Counted from the first letter of the stretch, positions 9,427 to 18,787 are shown. The stretch is 64,000 bases of DNA from Granulosicoccus sp036478565 (GCA_965224525.1 OZ245050.1:1860001-1924000); one strand, 5' to 3'. Notes: generated by a model not told the origin, from the letters alone. Numbers and translations are program-made.

Positions 9427-10368
9427 TCAACCGGAAGAAAGCAGCTTGATGCTGACGACTGCCGCGTTGTCGCCCAGCTGTTTGCGCAATTTTGCAGTGA
9501 TTGCCTCGGCGACTGGGCGGGTGGTCTTGAGTGTTACATTCAGCTCGAATTCCTCCTCTGGCAGCGTTTCGTCACTATCAGCTATGCCCTGCATGTCAAA
9601 GTCAAGATTCAGTTCATCAGCAGGTTCATCCGGAGCGTTGTCCGAGGTCTCTTCAGGCGCTTCGTCTGGCGTTGCCTCGGCACCAGCTGCGGATTCATCG
9701 GCAGTGGCTTCCACAGCCGCGATGCGTTCGTCAATCGTGCTCTTGAGTCTATCGGTGGGCATCGCCAGCAAGGCGATTCGATCCTGAAACATCGCTGCGC
9801 GCGTTGTTTCTATGGTATCGAGCAGGGTGGCATTGTTTGCTACTTCAGAAGCTCGGTTCTCAATTTCCACAGCGACGCTGTCGGTGACTTTTTTTATCGC
9901 CTTTTTCATGGTCTTCAAACTGCCCCGGCCCTTGACCGCAGCTTTGAGCAATGCGACATCCAGAAACTCTCCGCTATCAACAAGCTGAAAGTCAGCACTC
10001 TGTGCCGCCAGCATAGCCTTGATGGTATCTGTGCCAGCTGAAATAGCAGCCTCCTTGAGTTCCTGCTTGCGTGTCTTGATCTGCCGCTCCAGCGTCAGAC
10101 GCGCAGCGCGTGCTTCTGCAGCAACCTCATCAATCGCTGCAAACAGCGCCTGAATATCCGCAGCTTGCTCAAGTGCTGACTGCTTGGCAGCTTTCAGCGC
10201 CTTTTCTGCTTTTTTAAATTGCTTGACATGGTCGACCGCTGCAGCAAACTCATCATCCGTAGTGAGCTCGGTACGAGTTGATTGAATCTGCTTGATCAGA
10301 TCGGTTTTCCATTCATCAAAGTTGGAACTTTGAATTTCGCCGGTCAGCTTGATAATAAGTTCGTTCAT
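9427..10368 (-). CDS. Uncharacterised coiled-coil protein with acidic linker
   Basis: A 313-residue cytoplasmic protein I cannot assign. Residues 35-110 are a highly charged Ala/Lys/Glu helix that should form a coiled coil, residues 110-205 are helical, residues 212-270 are an acidic Pro/Glu/Asp/Ala linker, and the last 45 residues form a small mixed segment rich in Val and Lys. The N-terminus (M-N-E-L-I-I-K-L-T-G-E-I) resembles some phage-encoded coiled-coil proteins, but no phage gene lies beside it. No signal peptide or membrane segment is visible. Confidence 0.5.
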   Translation of the reverse strand: MNELIIKLTGEIQSSNFDEWKTDLIKQIQSTRTELTTDDEFAAAVDHVKQFKKAEKALKAAKQSALEQAADIQALFAAIDEVAAEARAARLTLERQIKTRKQELKEAAISAGTDTIKAMLAAQSADFQLVDSGEFLDVALLKAAVKGRGSLKTMKKAIKKVTDSVAVEIENRASEVANNATLLDTIETTRAAMFQDRIALLAMPTDRLKSTIDERIAAVEATADESAAGAEATPDEAPEETSDNAPDEPADELNLDFDMQGIADSDETLPEEEFELNVTLKTTRPVAEAITAKLRKQLGDNAAVVSIKLLSSG

Positions 10369-10466
10369 GCCGTCATTCCCTGTGCGGATTGTTAGTCGCT
10401 CTATGGTAGTGTAACGCGTCGTTCACAGCGTAATATTAGTTGCGTGGCCAAGCCCTTATCGATCGC

Positions 10467-11666
10467 ATGCCTGCCAGCGCCATGACACACAACGCAAAAC
10501 ATCCTGAGCAGCGACTAGCGTTGTACTACGCAGTGCTGTTTGCAACGATAGGTTCTGTCGGGCCTTTTTTTGCCTTGTGGCTGAACCACAAGGGTATTGA
10601 TGCTGCCATGATCGGCGTGATCGCCGCAGCCCCTTCGGTGGCCATGGTGATGACCACCATGCACATCGGCGCATGGGCCGATCGATTGGCCGATTGGCGG
10701 ACCGCTGTGCTGTTGAGTAATTGGTCCATTTTTCTGATCAACTGCTTGCTACTAGTAAGCAATAACGCCTGGTTCATTCTAGTTATATGGACTCTGGGTG
10801 GCGTATTGATGATGGCAAAAATTCCCATTATGGATGCGGCCTCGTTGAGCCTGACAAATCGCCGAGGGACAGACTATGCGCGTGTACGGGTATTTGGCTC
10901 TGTCGGATTTGTACTAGCGGTTGTCACCGCAGGAGCCCTGTTTGATCGTATGGGCATACAGGCATTTATCTGGGTACTGCTTGTTGGCTGTGTGGCGCGT
11001 ATTCTTGCTTCCCACGCCTTGCCGCAACTGCGAATCAGTGATCCGGTTGCAGAAACGCCAACTGATTCAACGACGAATGATGCTGGCAACTCCTTGTTCC
11101 AGCCCGCAATTCTTCTGACCATCGCAGGTTCTGCTTTGATCAATGCATCGCACGCGTTTTTCTATACCTTCGGCATGCTGCAATGGTCGGCAAACGGACT
11201 GAGTGAATTTATGAGCAGCCTGCTCTGGGGGAGCGGGGTGGTTGCCGAAATTGTGTTGATGTGGTTGTTTGCTTCGGTATCAAAACGTGTATCTGCACGA
11301 GCTTGCCTGATTATTGCGGGCGGCGCTGGCATCCTGCGCTGGTCTATTACAGCGCAGCAGCCAGATCTGGCCTGGTTGTTTTTTTCGCAGCTGTTGCATG
11401 CAGCCACCTTTGGTCTGTTGTTTCTTGCCACAGCCAATTTCATCTCCCGACGAGTCAGTGACAGCAATGCGGCCCGCGGCCAGGCGTTTTCAGCCACCTT
11501 GACAACCAGTTGTATGGCGATCGCTACCTTGCTATCAGGGTTGTTTTACGAATCCTGGGGTGTGGCAGTTTATCGAGCAATGGCAGTTTTATGTCTTGTC
11601 GGTGTGTTACTGGTAGCAGCGAGTTATCGGGCAGGGTTTGTCGATCGGGATCCAGTGGGATGGTAG
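10467..11666 (+). CDS. MFS transporter, HcaT/nucleoside:H+ symporter-like
   Basis: About 399 residues with twelve predicted membrane helices. The N-terminus (L-A-L-Y-Y-A-V-L-F-A-T-I-G-x-x-G-P-F-F-A-L-W-L) and the W-A-D-R loop between helices 2 and 3 match the HcaT/LacY-like MFS_1-like group, whose known members import phenylpropionate or nucleosides. Substrate here is unknown. The frame is open from a TTG at 10440; ATG 10467 and ATG 10482 are both possible starts and neither has a strong ribosome site. It is convergent with the methanethiol oxidase operon, 19 bases apart. Confidence 0.8.
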   Translation: MPASAMTHNAKHPEQRLALYYAVLFATIGSVGPFFALWLNHKGIDAAMIGVIAAAPSVAMVMTTMHIGAWADRLADWRTAVLLSNWSIFLINCLLLVSNNAWFILVIWTLGGVLMMAKIPIMDAASLSLTNRRGTDYARVRVFGSVGFVLAVVTAGALFDRMGIQAFIWVLLVGCVARILASHALPQLRISDPVAETPTDSTTNDAGNSLFQPAILLTIAGSALINASHAFFYTFGMLQWSANGLSEFMSSLLWGSGVVAEIVLMWLFASVSKRVSARACLIIAGGAGILRWSITAQQPDLAWLFFSQLLHAATFGLLFLATANFISRRVSDSNAARGQAFSATLTTSCMAIATLLSGLFYESWGVAVYRAMAVLCLVGVLLVAASYRAGFVDRDPVGW

Positions 11667-11685
11667 TTTAGATACCAGCTCGTAT

Positions 11686-12333
11686 TTACGCACCATCGTC
11701 CCCTTGATCTGCTCGCAATAAGTGGCGGACTATTTTGCCAACGTGTGTGCGCGGGAAACCGTAGGGTACGATGCTTGCCAGTTTTCCGGTCTGATCAATC
11801 ACGAATAAACTGGCGCTGTGATCCACAGTATAATTTTGGTCGGAAGCAGATTTTCGGTTACTTTGCGACTGCACATGGTAAGCCGCTGTTACTGCTTTGA
11901 TCTCCTCATCAGAACCACTTAAGCCAATCATGTTAGGGCTGAAAAAACTCATATATTCCTTAAGATGTTCCGGTGTATCCCTTGAGGGGTCAACCGTAAC
12001 AAAAAGAATCTGGATATCGCGACTTTCACTACCGAGGGTTTGAACAAGTTGTGCCGCCTCTGCCAATTCCGTTGGACAGATATCTGGACAATAGGTGTAG
12101 CCAAAAAACAGTAAAACAATTTTTCCGCGAAGCTGCTGAAGTTCAAACTGTTGTGAGTTATGATCAGTCAGAGAAAAGTCACCACCGACCTCCGGATTTT
12201 TGGCAGAACTCTTAATCGGCCAAATTAGAATGACGGAAAATGCGATAGCCAATAAATGTTGAATCAGATTTGACCGGTAATCCGCCGAACTATTCACTGC
12301 GATCACCAATTGGAGCTGCGAACGCGTCAGCAA
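11686..12333 (-). CDS. SCO1/SenC copper chaperone
   Basis: A 215-residue membrane-anchored thioredoxin-like protein. One helix (about 24-42) is followed by a SCO domain with the copper motif C82-P-D-I-C86-P and the distal ligand His172 (V-D-H-S-A-S-L-F-V-I-D). SCO proteins deliver copper to periplasmic or oxidase targets. It is the last gene of the mtoX operon; its start overlaps the end of the Sco-MauG gene by 44 bases, and later in-frame starts would reduce the overlap. In characterised methanethiol oxidase loci a SCO1/senC gene sits beside mtoX and is thought to help load the copper enzyme. Confidence 0.88.
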   Translation of the reverse strand: MLTRSQLQLVIAVNSSADYRSNLIQHLLAIAFSVILIWPIKSSAKNPEVGGDFSLTDHNSQQFELQQLRGKIVLLFFGYTYCPDICPTELAEAAQLVQTLGSESRDIQILFVTVDPSRDTPEHLKEYMSFFSPNMIGLSGSDEEIKAVTAAYHVQSQSNRKSASDQNYTVDHSASLFVIDQTGKLASIVPYGFPRTHVGKIVRHLLRADQGDDGA

Positions 12334-14209
12334 TCAGCAGTTCGACATTATCACCGGTTAGTGCATGAAGAAATGCCACCAGAGACTCTATTTCCTGGTC
12401 ATTCAGTCCTAGTGGTTGTATCAACGGCGACAACAAACTATTCGCAATGCCGCCTTTATTGTAAAAGCGCACGACTTGCTCCAGCGATCCCAGTCCGCCA
12501 TCATGCATATAAGGCGCGGTTAGCTGAATATTGCGCAATGTTGGTGTTTTGTATTTCCAGCGATCATCGGGGTTTTGCGTGATTTCGTAACGCCCTAAAT
12601 CTGCAGGTTTGGGTTCACTGACCTCCCGTATGACAGACTGCTCTACATCGACAAAAATGCCCGGTGCAAGTTGCACGCTTTGCGTGCCATTAGCAAGACC
12701 CATGGAAGCTTCATATCCGTGACCGGTGTTATGCAACCGGTTGTCGGAAAACAGAGCGGTCTGTTCGCCAATGTGGTGACAGGCAACGCAACCGGCTTTG
12801 CCGGTAAACAAGTCAAAACCTGATTTTTGCACGTCGTCCAGGGCTGATGCCTCTTTGCCGTAATACCACCGATCAAATGGTGAATTGGCAGACAATAATG
12901 ATGTTTGGTAGGCTGCCAGCGCCTCGCCAATGGTTTCCATACCTGGTTTCTTTCCGTCAAACGCAGATTCAAACAAGCCATCGTATGCGCCAAGCGATTC
13001 GATTTTGTCAATTACATGGCCAACGGACGGATTGGCCATTTCATTACGTGCCAATAGTGGTCCCCAAACCTGCTGTTCAAGCGTGTTTTCACGCGCATCG
13101 TGAAACAGCCTTTGCGCATAGGCAATGTTGTAAATGGTCGGTGAGTTGCGGCGTACCGATCTACCCTCCACACCGACAGCTGTGGACAATTCATTGCTGG
13201 TAAATCCCTGCTCCGGGATATGGCACATGGCACAGGAGAAGGTTTCATTGAGTGACAGGCGACGATCGAAAAAAAGTCGCTTGCCCAGTTGAATCATTTT
13301 GTTTGTAAAGGTTCGGCGGCCATCGCGATTTATCGCCGGTAAACCCAATGGCGGTACTTTGATCAGACCGAGTAAATCGGCAGCCTGCCCCTGGCGACTC
13401 TGCAGATTTTTGCTTTGTGTTACATATGCTTCGCTTTCGTAGCCGGTCTTGTTGTCACCAGGGCTGAATAGCTGGTTGGTTTTGGCCAAAAATTGCTCAC
13501 CTTTTGTATTGTCAGATTCAAGTAATTCTGATTTTCCCTGCAACATAAGGCTATTGACATCATTTAAAATGACATCTTTGTGCAAAAAACCGACGCTGTA
13601 GATATTCCGAATCTGTTTTTCAGGATCAATCAGGAATACTCTCAGAATATGTGAAAAATCATCTGTTCTTTTTCCATCAAGGCTATATTGGCGTTGAATG
13701 TCCTGTCCGTAGTCTGAAAGAATGGGTGCCAGGCTGGCTATGGATTCGGTGGTGAAGAACTGCCATTCGCCCGCATCTCCTGCATATTTGAAGTTGTCTG
13801 CATACAGCTTCATCACCGGAGGCGTGTCATATTCCGGGTCAAAACTTACGCTGACCAGTTTCAGTTTATCAGCCAGAGAGGAGTTGTCTTGCATCTCTGC
13901 CTTGATCTGATAAGAGACGTAAGAGGTCAGAGGACAACCGTTTACATCACTGCAAGAGCTATAGATAAAACTCAACAGGATGTATTGATCGCCAAATACC
14001 TCGTACAAGCTTGTTTGCTTGCCATCTGCGTCTAGCAGGTCACCATCACGGGCAATACCGAGTGGTGGCAGTTGGTAACTACCCACTGCGGGAAGTTCGT
14101 AGGGCAGCTGGCCATAGCCAGTTGCCGGTGGCGGGGTATCTGCAACTGCAATACCCGCGGCGGCACTCATAAACAGCAACGCTGGTAATAGGTGGGTAAC
14201 AGCTTTCAT
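12290..14209 (-). CDS. Fusion of SCO-like domain and MauG/dihaem cytochrome c peroxidase
   Basis: A 639-residue exported protein (signal peptide about 1-24). Start 14209 is chosen because AGAGGAG lies just upstream. Residues 60-220 are a SCO/thioredoxin-like domain with a C-x5-C pair (S-C-S-D-V-N-G-C-P) instead of the usual C-x3-C and a conserved S-H-I-L-R-V-F-L-I-D distal His. Residues 295-630 are a dihaem peroxidase/MauG domain with haem motifs C326-A-M-C-H330 and C474-V-A-C-H478. MauG-type enzymes mature a protein-derived cofactor in a partner enzyme, here presumably MtoX. In known mto loci sco and mauG are usually separate genes, so the fusion is notable. It sits 58 bases after mtoX. Confidence 0.88.
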   Translation of the reverse strand: MKAVTHLLPALLFMSAAAGIAVADTPPPATGYGQLPYELPAVGSYQLPPLGIARDGDLLDADGKQTSLYEVFGDQYILLSFIYSSCSDVNGCPLTSYVSYQIKAEMQDNSSLADKLKLVSVSFDPEYDTPPVMKLYADNFKYAGDAGEWQFFTTESIASLAPILSDYGQDIQRQYSLDGKRTDDFSHILRVFLIDPEKQIRNIYSVGFLHKDVILNDVNSLMLQGKSELLESDNTKGEQFLAKTNQLFSPGDNKTGYESEAYVTQSKNLQSRQGQAADLLGLIKVPPLGLPAINRDGRRTFTNKMIQLGKRLFFDRRLSLNETFSCAMCHIPEQGFTSNELSTAVGVEGRSVRRNSPTIYNIAYAQRLFHDARENTLEQQVWGPLLARNEMANPSVGHVIDKIESLGAYDGLFESAFDGKKPGMETIGEALAAYQTSLLSANSPFDRWYYGKEASALDDVQKSGFDLFTGKAGCVACHHIGEQTALFSDNRLHNTGHGYEASMGLANGTQSVQLAPGIFVDVEQSVIREVSEPKPADLGRYEITQNPDDRWKYKTPTLRNIQLTAPYMHDGGLGSLEQVVRFYNKGGIANSLLSPLIQPLGLNDQEIESLVAFLHALTGDNVELLIADAFAAPIGDRSE

Positions 14210-14267
14210 CAGCTCCTCTGGCAACTATCCGGTGATGGCCGCACCGGGTAGTTGCTTTTCGAGTAGT

Positions 14268-15656
14268 TTACTTCAGGGCTACTGCCGTACTATCCGACAC
14301 TGGATTAGAATTCAGTGCCAGGTCGTACAGAGAGTGCGCGCCAAATCGCATCTGGTGGGGTTTGCCCAGTTTGAGCGCATAAAAATCAATTTCGAACTTC
14401 TTGTTGAGCTTTTCACCATCCCACTCATAGAGTTTGAGAAATTGATCACCTTCCTTTTTGTCCCAATTGCCCAGCAGGGACGTTGTGTAGTACAAGCGCT
14501 TCCCGTCCCAGCTGGATGAGACCATATTGACCATATCGCCCACTTGTTCCTCATAAACCTGAACCGGTTTTTTTGGATTAGTTATATCAAACAAGCGCGT
14601 CTTGCCATCCATAAAGGTGTTGACCCAAAGCTTTGTATCATCACTGGATATTGATATATCTACCGGCAGAGGAATTTTTGATGGATCGCCGATATCCGCC
14701 ACATCGCTGGCCTGCCATTCACCATTATCATCTTCATGAATCAACCAGATTTTTGAAGTCAGTGCGGTTGTCGTAAAGCAGTAGTCATGAGTGGCGCCCC
14801 AGGCACAACGGATTTCCAAAGGTGCCCCCGGTACATCCATGATTTTTTTTGGTTTTTTGGAATGCAGATCCCAGGCAACTACAGTATTGCCAAAACGTTT
14901 CATCGCCTCGGCATCGCCCAGCATTTTACCAAAGTCCATCATATAGTTACTCCAGCCGGTAAAGGAGGAGGTCAGCATCAGGTTTTTGCGTGGTAGCACA
15001 CGCACATCGTAGCCATAACCATCTGCATAGTTGCCAGCTTTCGTCGCGCCATCTAGATTCTCATCGGTTGGCATCCAGTGCGTGCTGATATATTCTCCAG
15101 CATTGGTATATTCCACCAGCGCCGTTCGGCCACCATGATCCTTGTTGTTCGACAAGCCGGTAATCAACATGCGGCCCGGTAAGGCATAGGTGGTATGTGG
15201 CCCGACAACACCACCACTGTCGGTTACGAATGTTTCTATTACCTGGTGCAAGGTGGGTTTGGCGGGGTCGCTGTGAACATCAAAGATAAATATCTTGCTG
15301 GTATCCAGGCCACCGGCCCATAAGTATTTTCGATCATCTGTAAAGCCGGAGTGGTGTGCCTCATTTCTACCACCTACAGACAGTGAGTTGATGACTTCAC
15401 CAAAGCTGGGGGACTCCGGCTTTACATCAACTGTTACCAGTTTATCCTGCCCGTCACCCATGCCTTCAGTGCCCAAAGTCCAGACATAGACATAGTCCTC
15501 CTGTCCGGTTATTTTTGCCATATAGGGAGACATACAGGTTTCGTCGGCCAGCAGGGTTGTCGGCAGGCCGACAAATACCCCCGCCAACATCGATATGCCG
15601 AGCAATTTTAATCTGTTCAATCTAACTTTGTTCAATCTATTTGTAACTGAATTCAT
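14268..15656 (-). CDS. mtoX: Methanethiol oxidase (SBP56/selenium-binding protein family), periplasmic
   Basis: A 462-residue protein, first gene of a three-gene operon. Residues 1-37 are a signal peptide, so the enzyme works in the periplasm. The rest is the seven-bladed SBP56 propeller with family hallmarks N-E-A-H-H-S-G-F near residue 100, G-P-H-T-T-Y-A-L-P-G, and R-V-L-P-R-K-N-L-M-L-T-S-S. Bacterial SBP56 proteins oxidise methanethiol to formaldehyde, hydrogen sulphide and hydrogen peroxide and need copper. The following sco and mauG-type genes are the established mto gene neighbourhood, which supports this over a generic selenium-binding annotation. GGAG lies six bases before the start. 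Confidence 0.92.
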   Translation of the reverse strand: MNSVTNRLNKVRLNRLKLLGISMLAGVFVGLPTTLLADETCMSPYMAKITGQEDYVYVWTLGTEGMGDGQDKLVTVDVKPESPSFGEVINSLSVGGRNEAHHSGFTDDRKYLWAGGLDTSKIFIFDVHSDPAKPTLHQVIETFVTDSGGVVGPHTTYALPGRMLITGLSNNKDHGGRTALVEYTNAGEYISTHWMPTDENLDGATKAGNYADGYGYDVRVLPRKNLMLTSSFTGWSNYMMDFGKMLGDAEAMKRFGNTVVAWDLHSKKPKKIMDVPGAPLEIRCAWGATHDYCFTTTALTSKIWLIHEDDNGEWQASDVADIGDPSKIPLPVDISISSDDTKLWVNTFMDGKTRLFDITNPKKPVQVYEEQVGDMVNMVSSSWDGKRLYYTTSLLGNWDKKEGDQFLKLYEWDGEKLNKKFEIDFYALKLGKPHQMRFGAHSLYDLALNSNPVSDSTAVALK

Positions 15657-15769
15657 GCTTTGCTCCGGATGTTTCTCATATTGAGTATGACACTGGTTGA
15701 TCGCGTTCAGCGTTCTGATTTAACCACAAGACAATACTGCCAGCCTGGGCTAATCATGAACATTCCAGG

Positions 15770-16300
15770 CTAGGTAACCAGCGTATTTTCGGTAACTGCC
15801 TTGCCGGTAACACTGATTGGCCGTTGTAGTGTATCCAGAATAGGACATTGTTTTTCTACGGCAGCTATCAGGCGTTTCAAATCTTCATCATTTGCCGGGC
15901 TCTTTATTGTGGTTTCATAGCTTATGCTCTGAAATCCAGGCGGGATTTGATCATCGTCGCCCATGCCCAACAGTCCTCGAAGATCAAGTTTTCCTGACAG
16001 CTTTACACTGACTTCGTCCAACGGTATATCCATGGTTGATGCCAGCGCTGAATACATGATTTCCTGGCAAGATCCCAATGCGGCGAGTATTAAATCAGCC
16101 GGGCTAACTGCAGTATCACCGCCACCGAAGGCCGCGGGTTCGTCGATAATCAGTGGTTCGAAATTACGAATCTGTGCTGAACTCTTTACGTCGCCCTGCC
16201 ACGTGGTGTTGGCCTTGTAGACAAGCATGCCATTTTTCGGATCTTTGGCAACCAGTTGTGCGGTTTCCGATACTGCTTTTTTAACGGATAACTGTGACAT
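15770..16300 (-). CDS. OsmC/Ohr family protein
   Basis: A 176-residue OsmC-like protein with both family cysteines, Cys78 in A-L-G-S-C-Q-E and Cys152 in E-K-Q-C-P-I-L-D, the pair that reduces organic hydroperoxides in OsmC and Ohr. The sequence group is closer to YhfA/OsmC-like proteins than to Ohr. It lies between the mtoX operon and a TetR gene on the same strand, which fits a role against peroxide or reactive sulphur from methanethiol oxidation; that link is inference. Confidence 0.85.
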   Translation of the reverse strand: MSQLSVKKAVSETAQLVAKDPKNGMLVYKANTTWQGDVKSSAQIRNFEPLIIDEPAAFGGGDTAVSPADLILAALGSCQEIMYSALASTMDIPLDEVSVKLSGKLDLRGLLGMGDDDQIPPGFQSISYETTIKSPANDEDLKRLIAAVEKQCPILDTLQRPISVTGKAVTENTLVT

Positions 16301-16398
16301 TATGTTCCCCTGGGGTTTACCTTGTTTGGAAACGCCGCTATAGCGCTTACCTTTTCATTGAACAGGAGTAACTCGCAATAACCAACGGTTGCCGGTCA

Positions 16399-17013
16399 TC
16401 ACGACTCCGGAACAAACCTGCAATAAAATGAATTATTCAATAGGGATTCCAGGCACGATTCAAGGGGCCATACTGATTGCTCGACTTTCATCCGCAACAG
16501 TGCTCCTTGCCAGGCACAGAACAGTGTGTTTGACATCTCGGTTGCCGTAATTTCCTGCGTTACCGTGTTTTCATTTTGTGCCAGTTCAAAGGCAATCTGG
16601 ATTTGCCGGCAATAGCGTTCAACGGCGTTTCTTAGTGACCCGTGGCAGGTTGCCTGCGCTTCGCCGATTTCTCCAAGCAGATTGCCAAGCAAACAGCCGC
16701 CTTGAAAATTATTGGCAGCTGCCGCGACAGTTTGCTCTGCGAAGTAATTGCGCAGAGCTGCCAGTGCATCGCCCGGTTTGTTATCAATATGCTGTTGAAG
16801 AGATTCGATATAGGGGTTGATGTAGTGGTCAACCGCCTCTGCACAGAAGTTTTCTTTGCTGACAAAATACTGGTAAAAAGAGCCCTTGGGGATACCTACC
16901 GTATCGACCAACTCTTTTACGCCAGTGCCGTGATAACCGCGGACGGTCATGATACGAACGCCTTCGTTTAGAAGGCTCAAGCGGTTTTCTTCCTTGCGGC
17001 TAACTGTTCCCAT
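16399..17013 (-). CDS. TetR-family repressor (NemR/AcuR-like)
   Basis: A 204-residue regulator. The helix-turn-helix is at about 25-60 (G-Y-H-G-T-G-V-K-E-L-V, then G-I-P-K-G-S-F-Y-Q-Y-F), the pattern of the NemR/AcuR branch that senses electrophiles or acrylate. The C-terminal ligand domain contains Cys residues typical for that branch. The frame extends up to 17085, but the start at 17013 is preferred because the palindromic operator at 17044-17061 lies in the extension and the HTH then starts where the family expects. It probably controls itself and the downstream osmC-like gene. Confidence 0.85.
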   Translation of the reverse strand: MGTVSRKEENRLSLLNEGVRIMTVRGYHGTGVKELVDTVGIPKGSFYQYFVSKENFCAEAVDHYINPYIESLQQHIDNKPGDALAALRNYFAEQTVAAAANNFQGGCLLGNLLGEIGEAQATCHGSLRNAVERYCRQIQIAFELAQNENTVTQEITATEMSNTLFCAWQGALLRMKVEQSVWPLESCLESLLNNSFYCRFVPES

Positions 17014-17043
17014 TGGACTACCTGAAAACTTAATTCCGAATAA

Positions 17044-17061
17044 TATACGACCGGTCATATA
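17044..17061. promoter_or_regulatory. Palindromic operator upstream of the TetR gene
   Basis: An 18-base dyad centred on GACCGGTC, flanked by TATA on both sides, with a single mismatched pair. It sits 31-48 bases upstream of the chosen tetR start. NemR-type repressors bind a near-identical core (GACC-GGTC), so autoregulation is likely. Confidence 0.6.
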
Positions 17062-17107
17062 GCTTGTCAAGTTACTTTTTAACACAACGGGATGATTGCT
17101 ATTTTTG

Positions 17108-17338
17108 CTAGATTGCGTTCATTTTGCGATCAGTTACCAGTTTCATATACAGCGTGGCAATCAATGGCAAACCAATGATCAAAAAGATGCTCATCATTGA
17201 TGCCCGACCAAGATCAGAAAAGTCAAACGCCAGCTTGAACAGGTAGACACCTGCCACCACAGTTTCATTGCCGGGGCCGCAAACCCGGCCAAAACAAATG
17301 ACCCAGCTAAGAGGTGATAACCCATGACTCTTGTTCAT
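17108..17338 (-). pseudogene. Remnant of a sugar ABC transporter permease, C-terminal end
   Basis: The 76-codon frame contains the last two helices of a MalF/UgpA-type permease: a G-P-G-N-E-T element, then V-Y-L-F-K-L-A-F-D-F-S-D-L-G-R-A-S and a final hydrophobic helix ending in a short charged tail. The first 20 residues do not fit the family and the catalytic EAA-loop region of about 200 residues is absent, so this is a truncated relic. No partner permease, binding protein or ATPase lies near. Confidence 0.6.
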
Positions 17339-17528
17339 CCAGACTCAGTCGCCACATGGGGGCAGCAGGTTAATCCACAGCACGTACAGCATCATAGGGC
17401 TTGATTTGAGTTGTCGGAACGAAGAATATGCGTGTATGTTCGGCGTGAATTAACGTGTGTGGTGATCGGACTTGATAATTGATGCCAGACACGTGCACTG
17501 CCGACAAACTCTTTTTGTCGATGCAAAT

Positions 17529-17735
17529 TTAACTGTGGAAATTTTCTTCATTGCCTTGTCCATAGATCCGTAAACCTCTCGTCCTCAGGCGACGGAGCTT
17601 GCGTATGAGGAACTGTTCCAGAGTGGCACCGATGGTCTCAGACAGTGCTGGTTCAAGAATGGCCATGTGTTCGATCTCGCAGCGATGTGAACGAGCCACC
17701 GGCGCATAGATAGTCCTAGCGACCTTTTCACCCAA
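17529..17735 (-). pseudogene. Unassigned decayed reading frame
   Basis: A 68-codon frame whose protein-like character (G-E-K-V-A-R-T-I-Y, then I-E-H-M-A-I-L-E-P-A-L-S-E-T-I-G-A-T-L) seems to continue upstream in another frame across 17746-17850 (N-D-F-F-G-G-V-K-A-Q-Q-G-I-V). This suggests one frameshifted gene piece of about 110 residues. I do not recognise the family. It lies between two other relics. Confidence 0.35.
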
Positions 17736-17745
17736 CGCATAGTGT

Positions 17746-18522
17746 TCATCCGGGCCTGCTGGAGAAGAGCGAAGACAATGCCTTGCTGAGCCTTGACGCC
17801 GCCGAAAAAATCATTCTGCGCTTGGATATCGGTTTCATTGCTAAACAGAGGTGGGTGACAGGGTGCGCGCAGATGCCTCTCAGATTGGCAACCAGATCGT
17901 GGCGGCGTTGCATTTCGTCAACCTCACCACTGATATTGAAAGCGAACAAGACTTTACGCCCGGTATTGTCGGCGTGCCGGTTAATGACTTGCATAACCGC
18001 TTGCGTACAGGCAGGTCCGTCGCATTGCAGCTCGTCATACTTGATGAAATCGATGCCAGCTTCCACCAGCGTTTTTACTAATACCGCTGTGTCCTCCGGT
18101 GTTAAACCGACACTGGGTTTGATGATGGTACCTATCAATGGCCGGTCAGAGACTCCGGCAATTTGGCGAGTACCTTCGATGCCAAATTTTGGCCCGGCGT
18201 AGGTATCTGCAAAAACATCTGGCATCCGCACATCGAGGATTCGTAACCCAGAAAATGTCTGCAATTCAAACAGGTTGCCGGCTACGGTGGCCATCAGCGT
18301 TGTCAGTTTTGTGCCAAGATTCGCTACTGGCCATGACAGTGTTACGCGTGCGCGATGGTAATGACCGTTGACTGACTGCCGTGCGCCTGGCAGTGAAGGA
18401 GTCGCTACGGATGCCAGTTGCTCGATGGACTCGACGACGGCTACAAGTTTTATGCGGCGTATTGGTAAGGGTTCGTCGGGACTCACAGGAGGTACTATAG
18501 CCTCACACTGATCGGCATGCAT
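17746..18522 (-). pseudogene. Truncated RuBisCO-like protein (type IV, OiaX-like)
   Basis: The first 215 or so codons match the N-terminal half of the RuBisCO large-chain-like family, closest in pattern to the members in apionate catabolism: S-L-P-G-A, R-A-R-V-T-L-S-W-P, A-T-V-A-G-N-L-F-E-L, P-K-F-G-I-E-G-T-R, G-T-I-I-K-P-S-V-G-L and D-F-I-K-Y-D-E-L. The Lys of the last motif corresponds to the carbamylated Lys of RuBisCO; the next residue is Tyr instead of Asp. Homology stops near 17880; the C-terminal half with the H-G-H-R-N-G-W-G loop is missing, and about 25 N-terminal residues seem absent as well. It is therefore a dead gene. Confidence 0.7.
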
Positions 18523-18787
18523 CTGGATTTACCGCTGGGCTATTATTCGCGTATAGCAACAGCAAGGGCATATCCAACCGCACGGAAATACATCATGTAT
18601 CTGGCACGCATTGAAAGCACAAATAGCACTGCGACTGCCGAACGGCACCAGAGCATGTAGCTAGGCTTTCAACAAAGACCATAATGGTCGCAAATAGACA
18701 ACAATCCCGTGTCAGACGTCGTTCTTGTACGGTCTGCTTCAAGCACAATACCGCCTGACTCTGGATTATTCTGGCAGCAGAAAAATA

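Noticed and set aside
9427..10368. The coiled-coil protein as a phage protein
   Set aside because: Only the N-terminal segment looks similar to phage coiled-coil proteins and no other phage gene is present.
14268..15656. Annotation of the SBP56 protein as a selenium-binding protein
   Set aside because: The signal peptide and the sco and mauG neighbours fit the copper-dependent methanethiol oxidase; no selenium-related gene is near.
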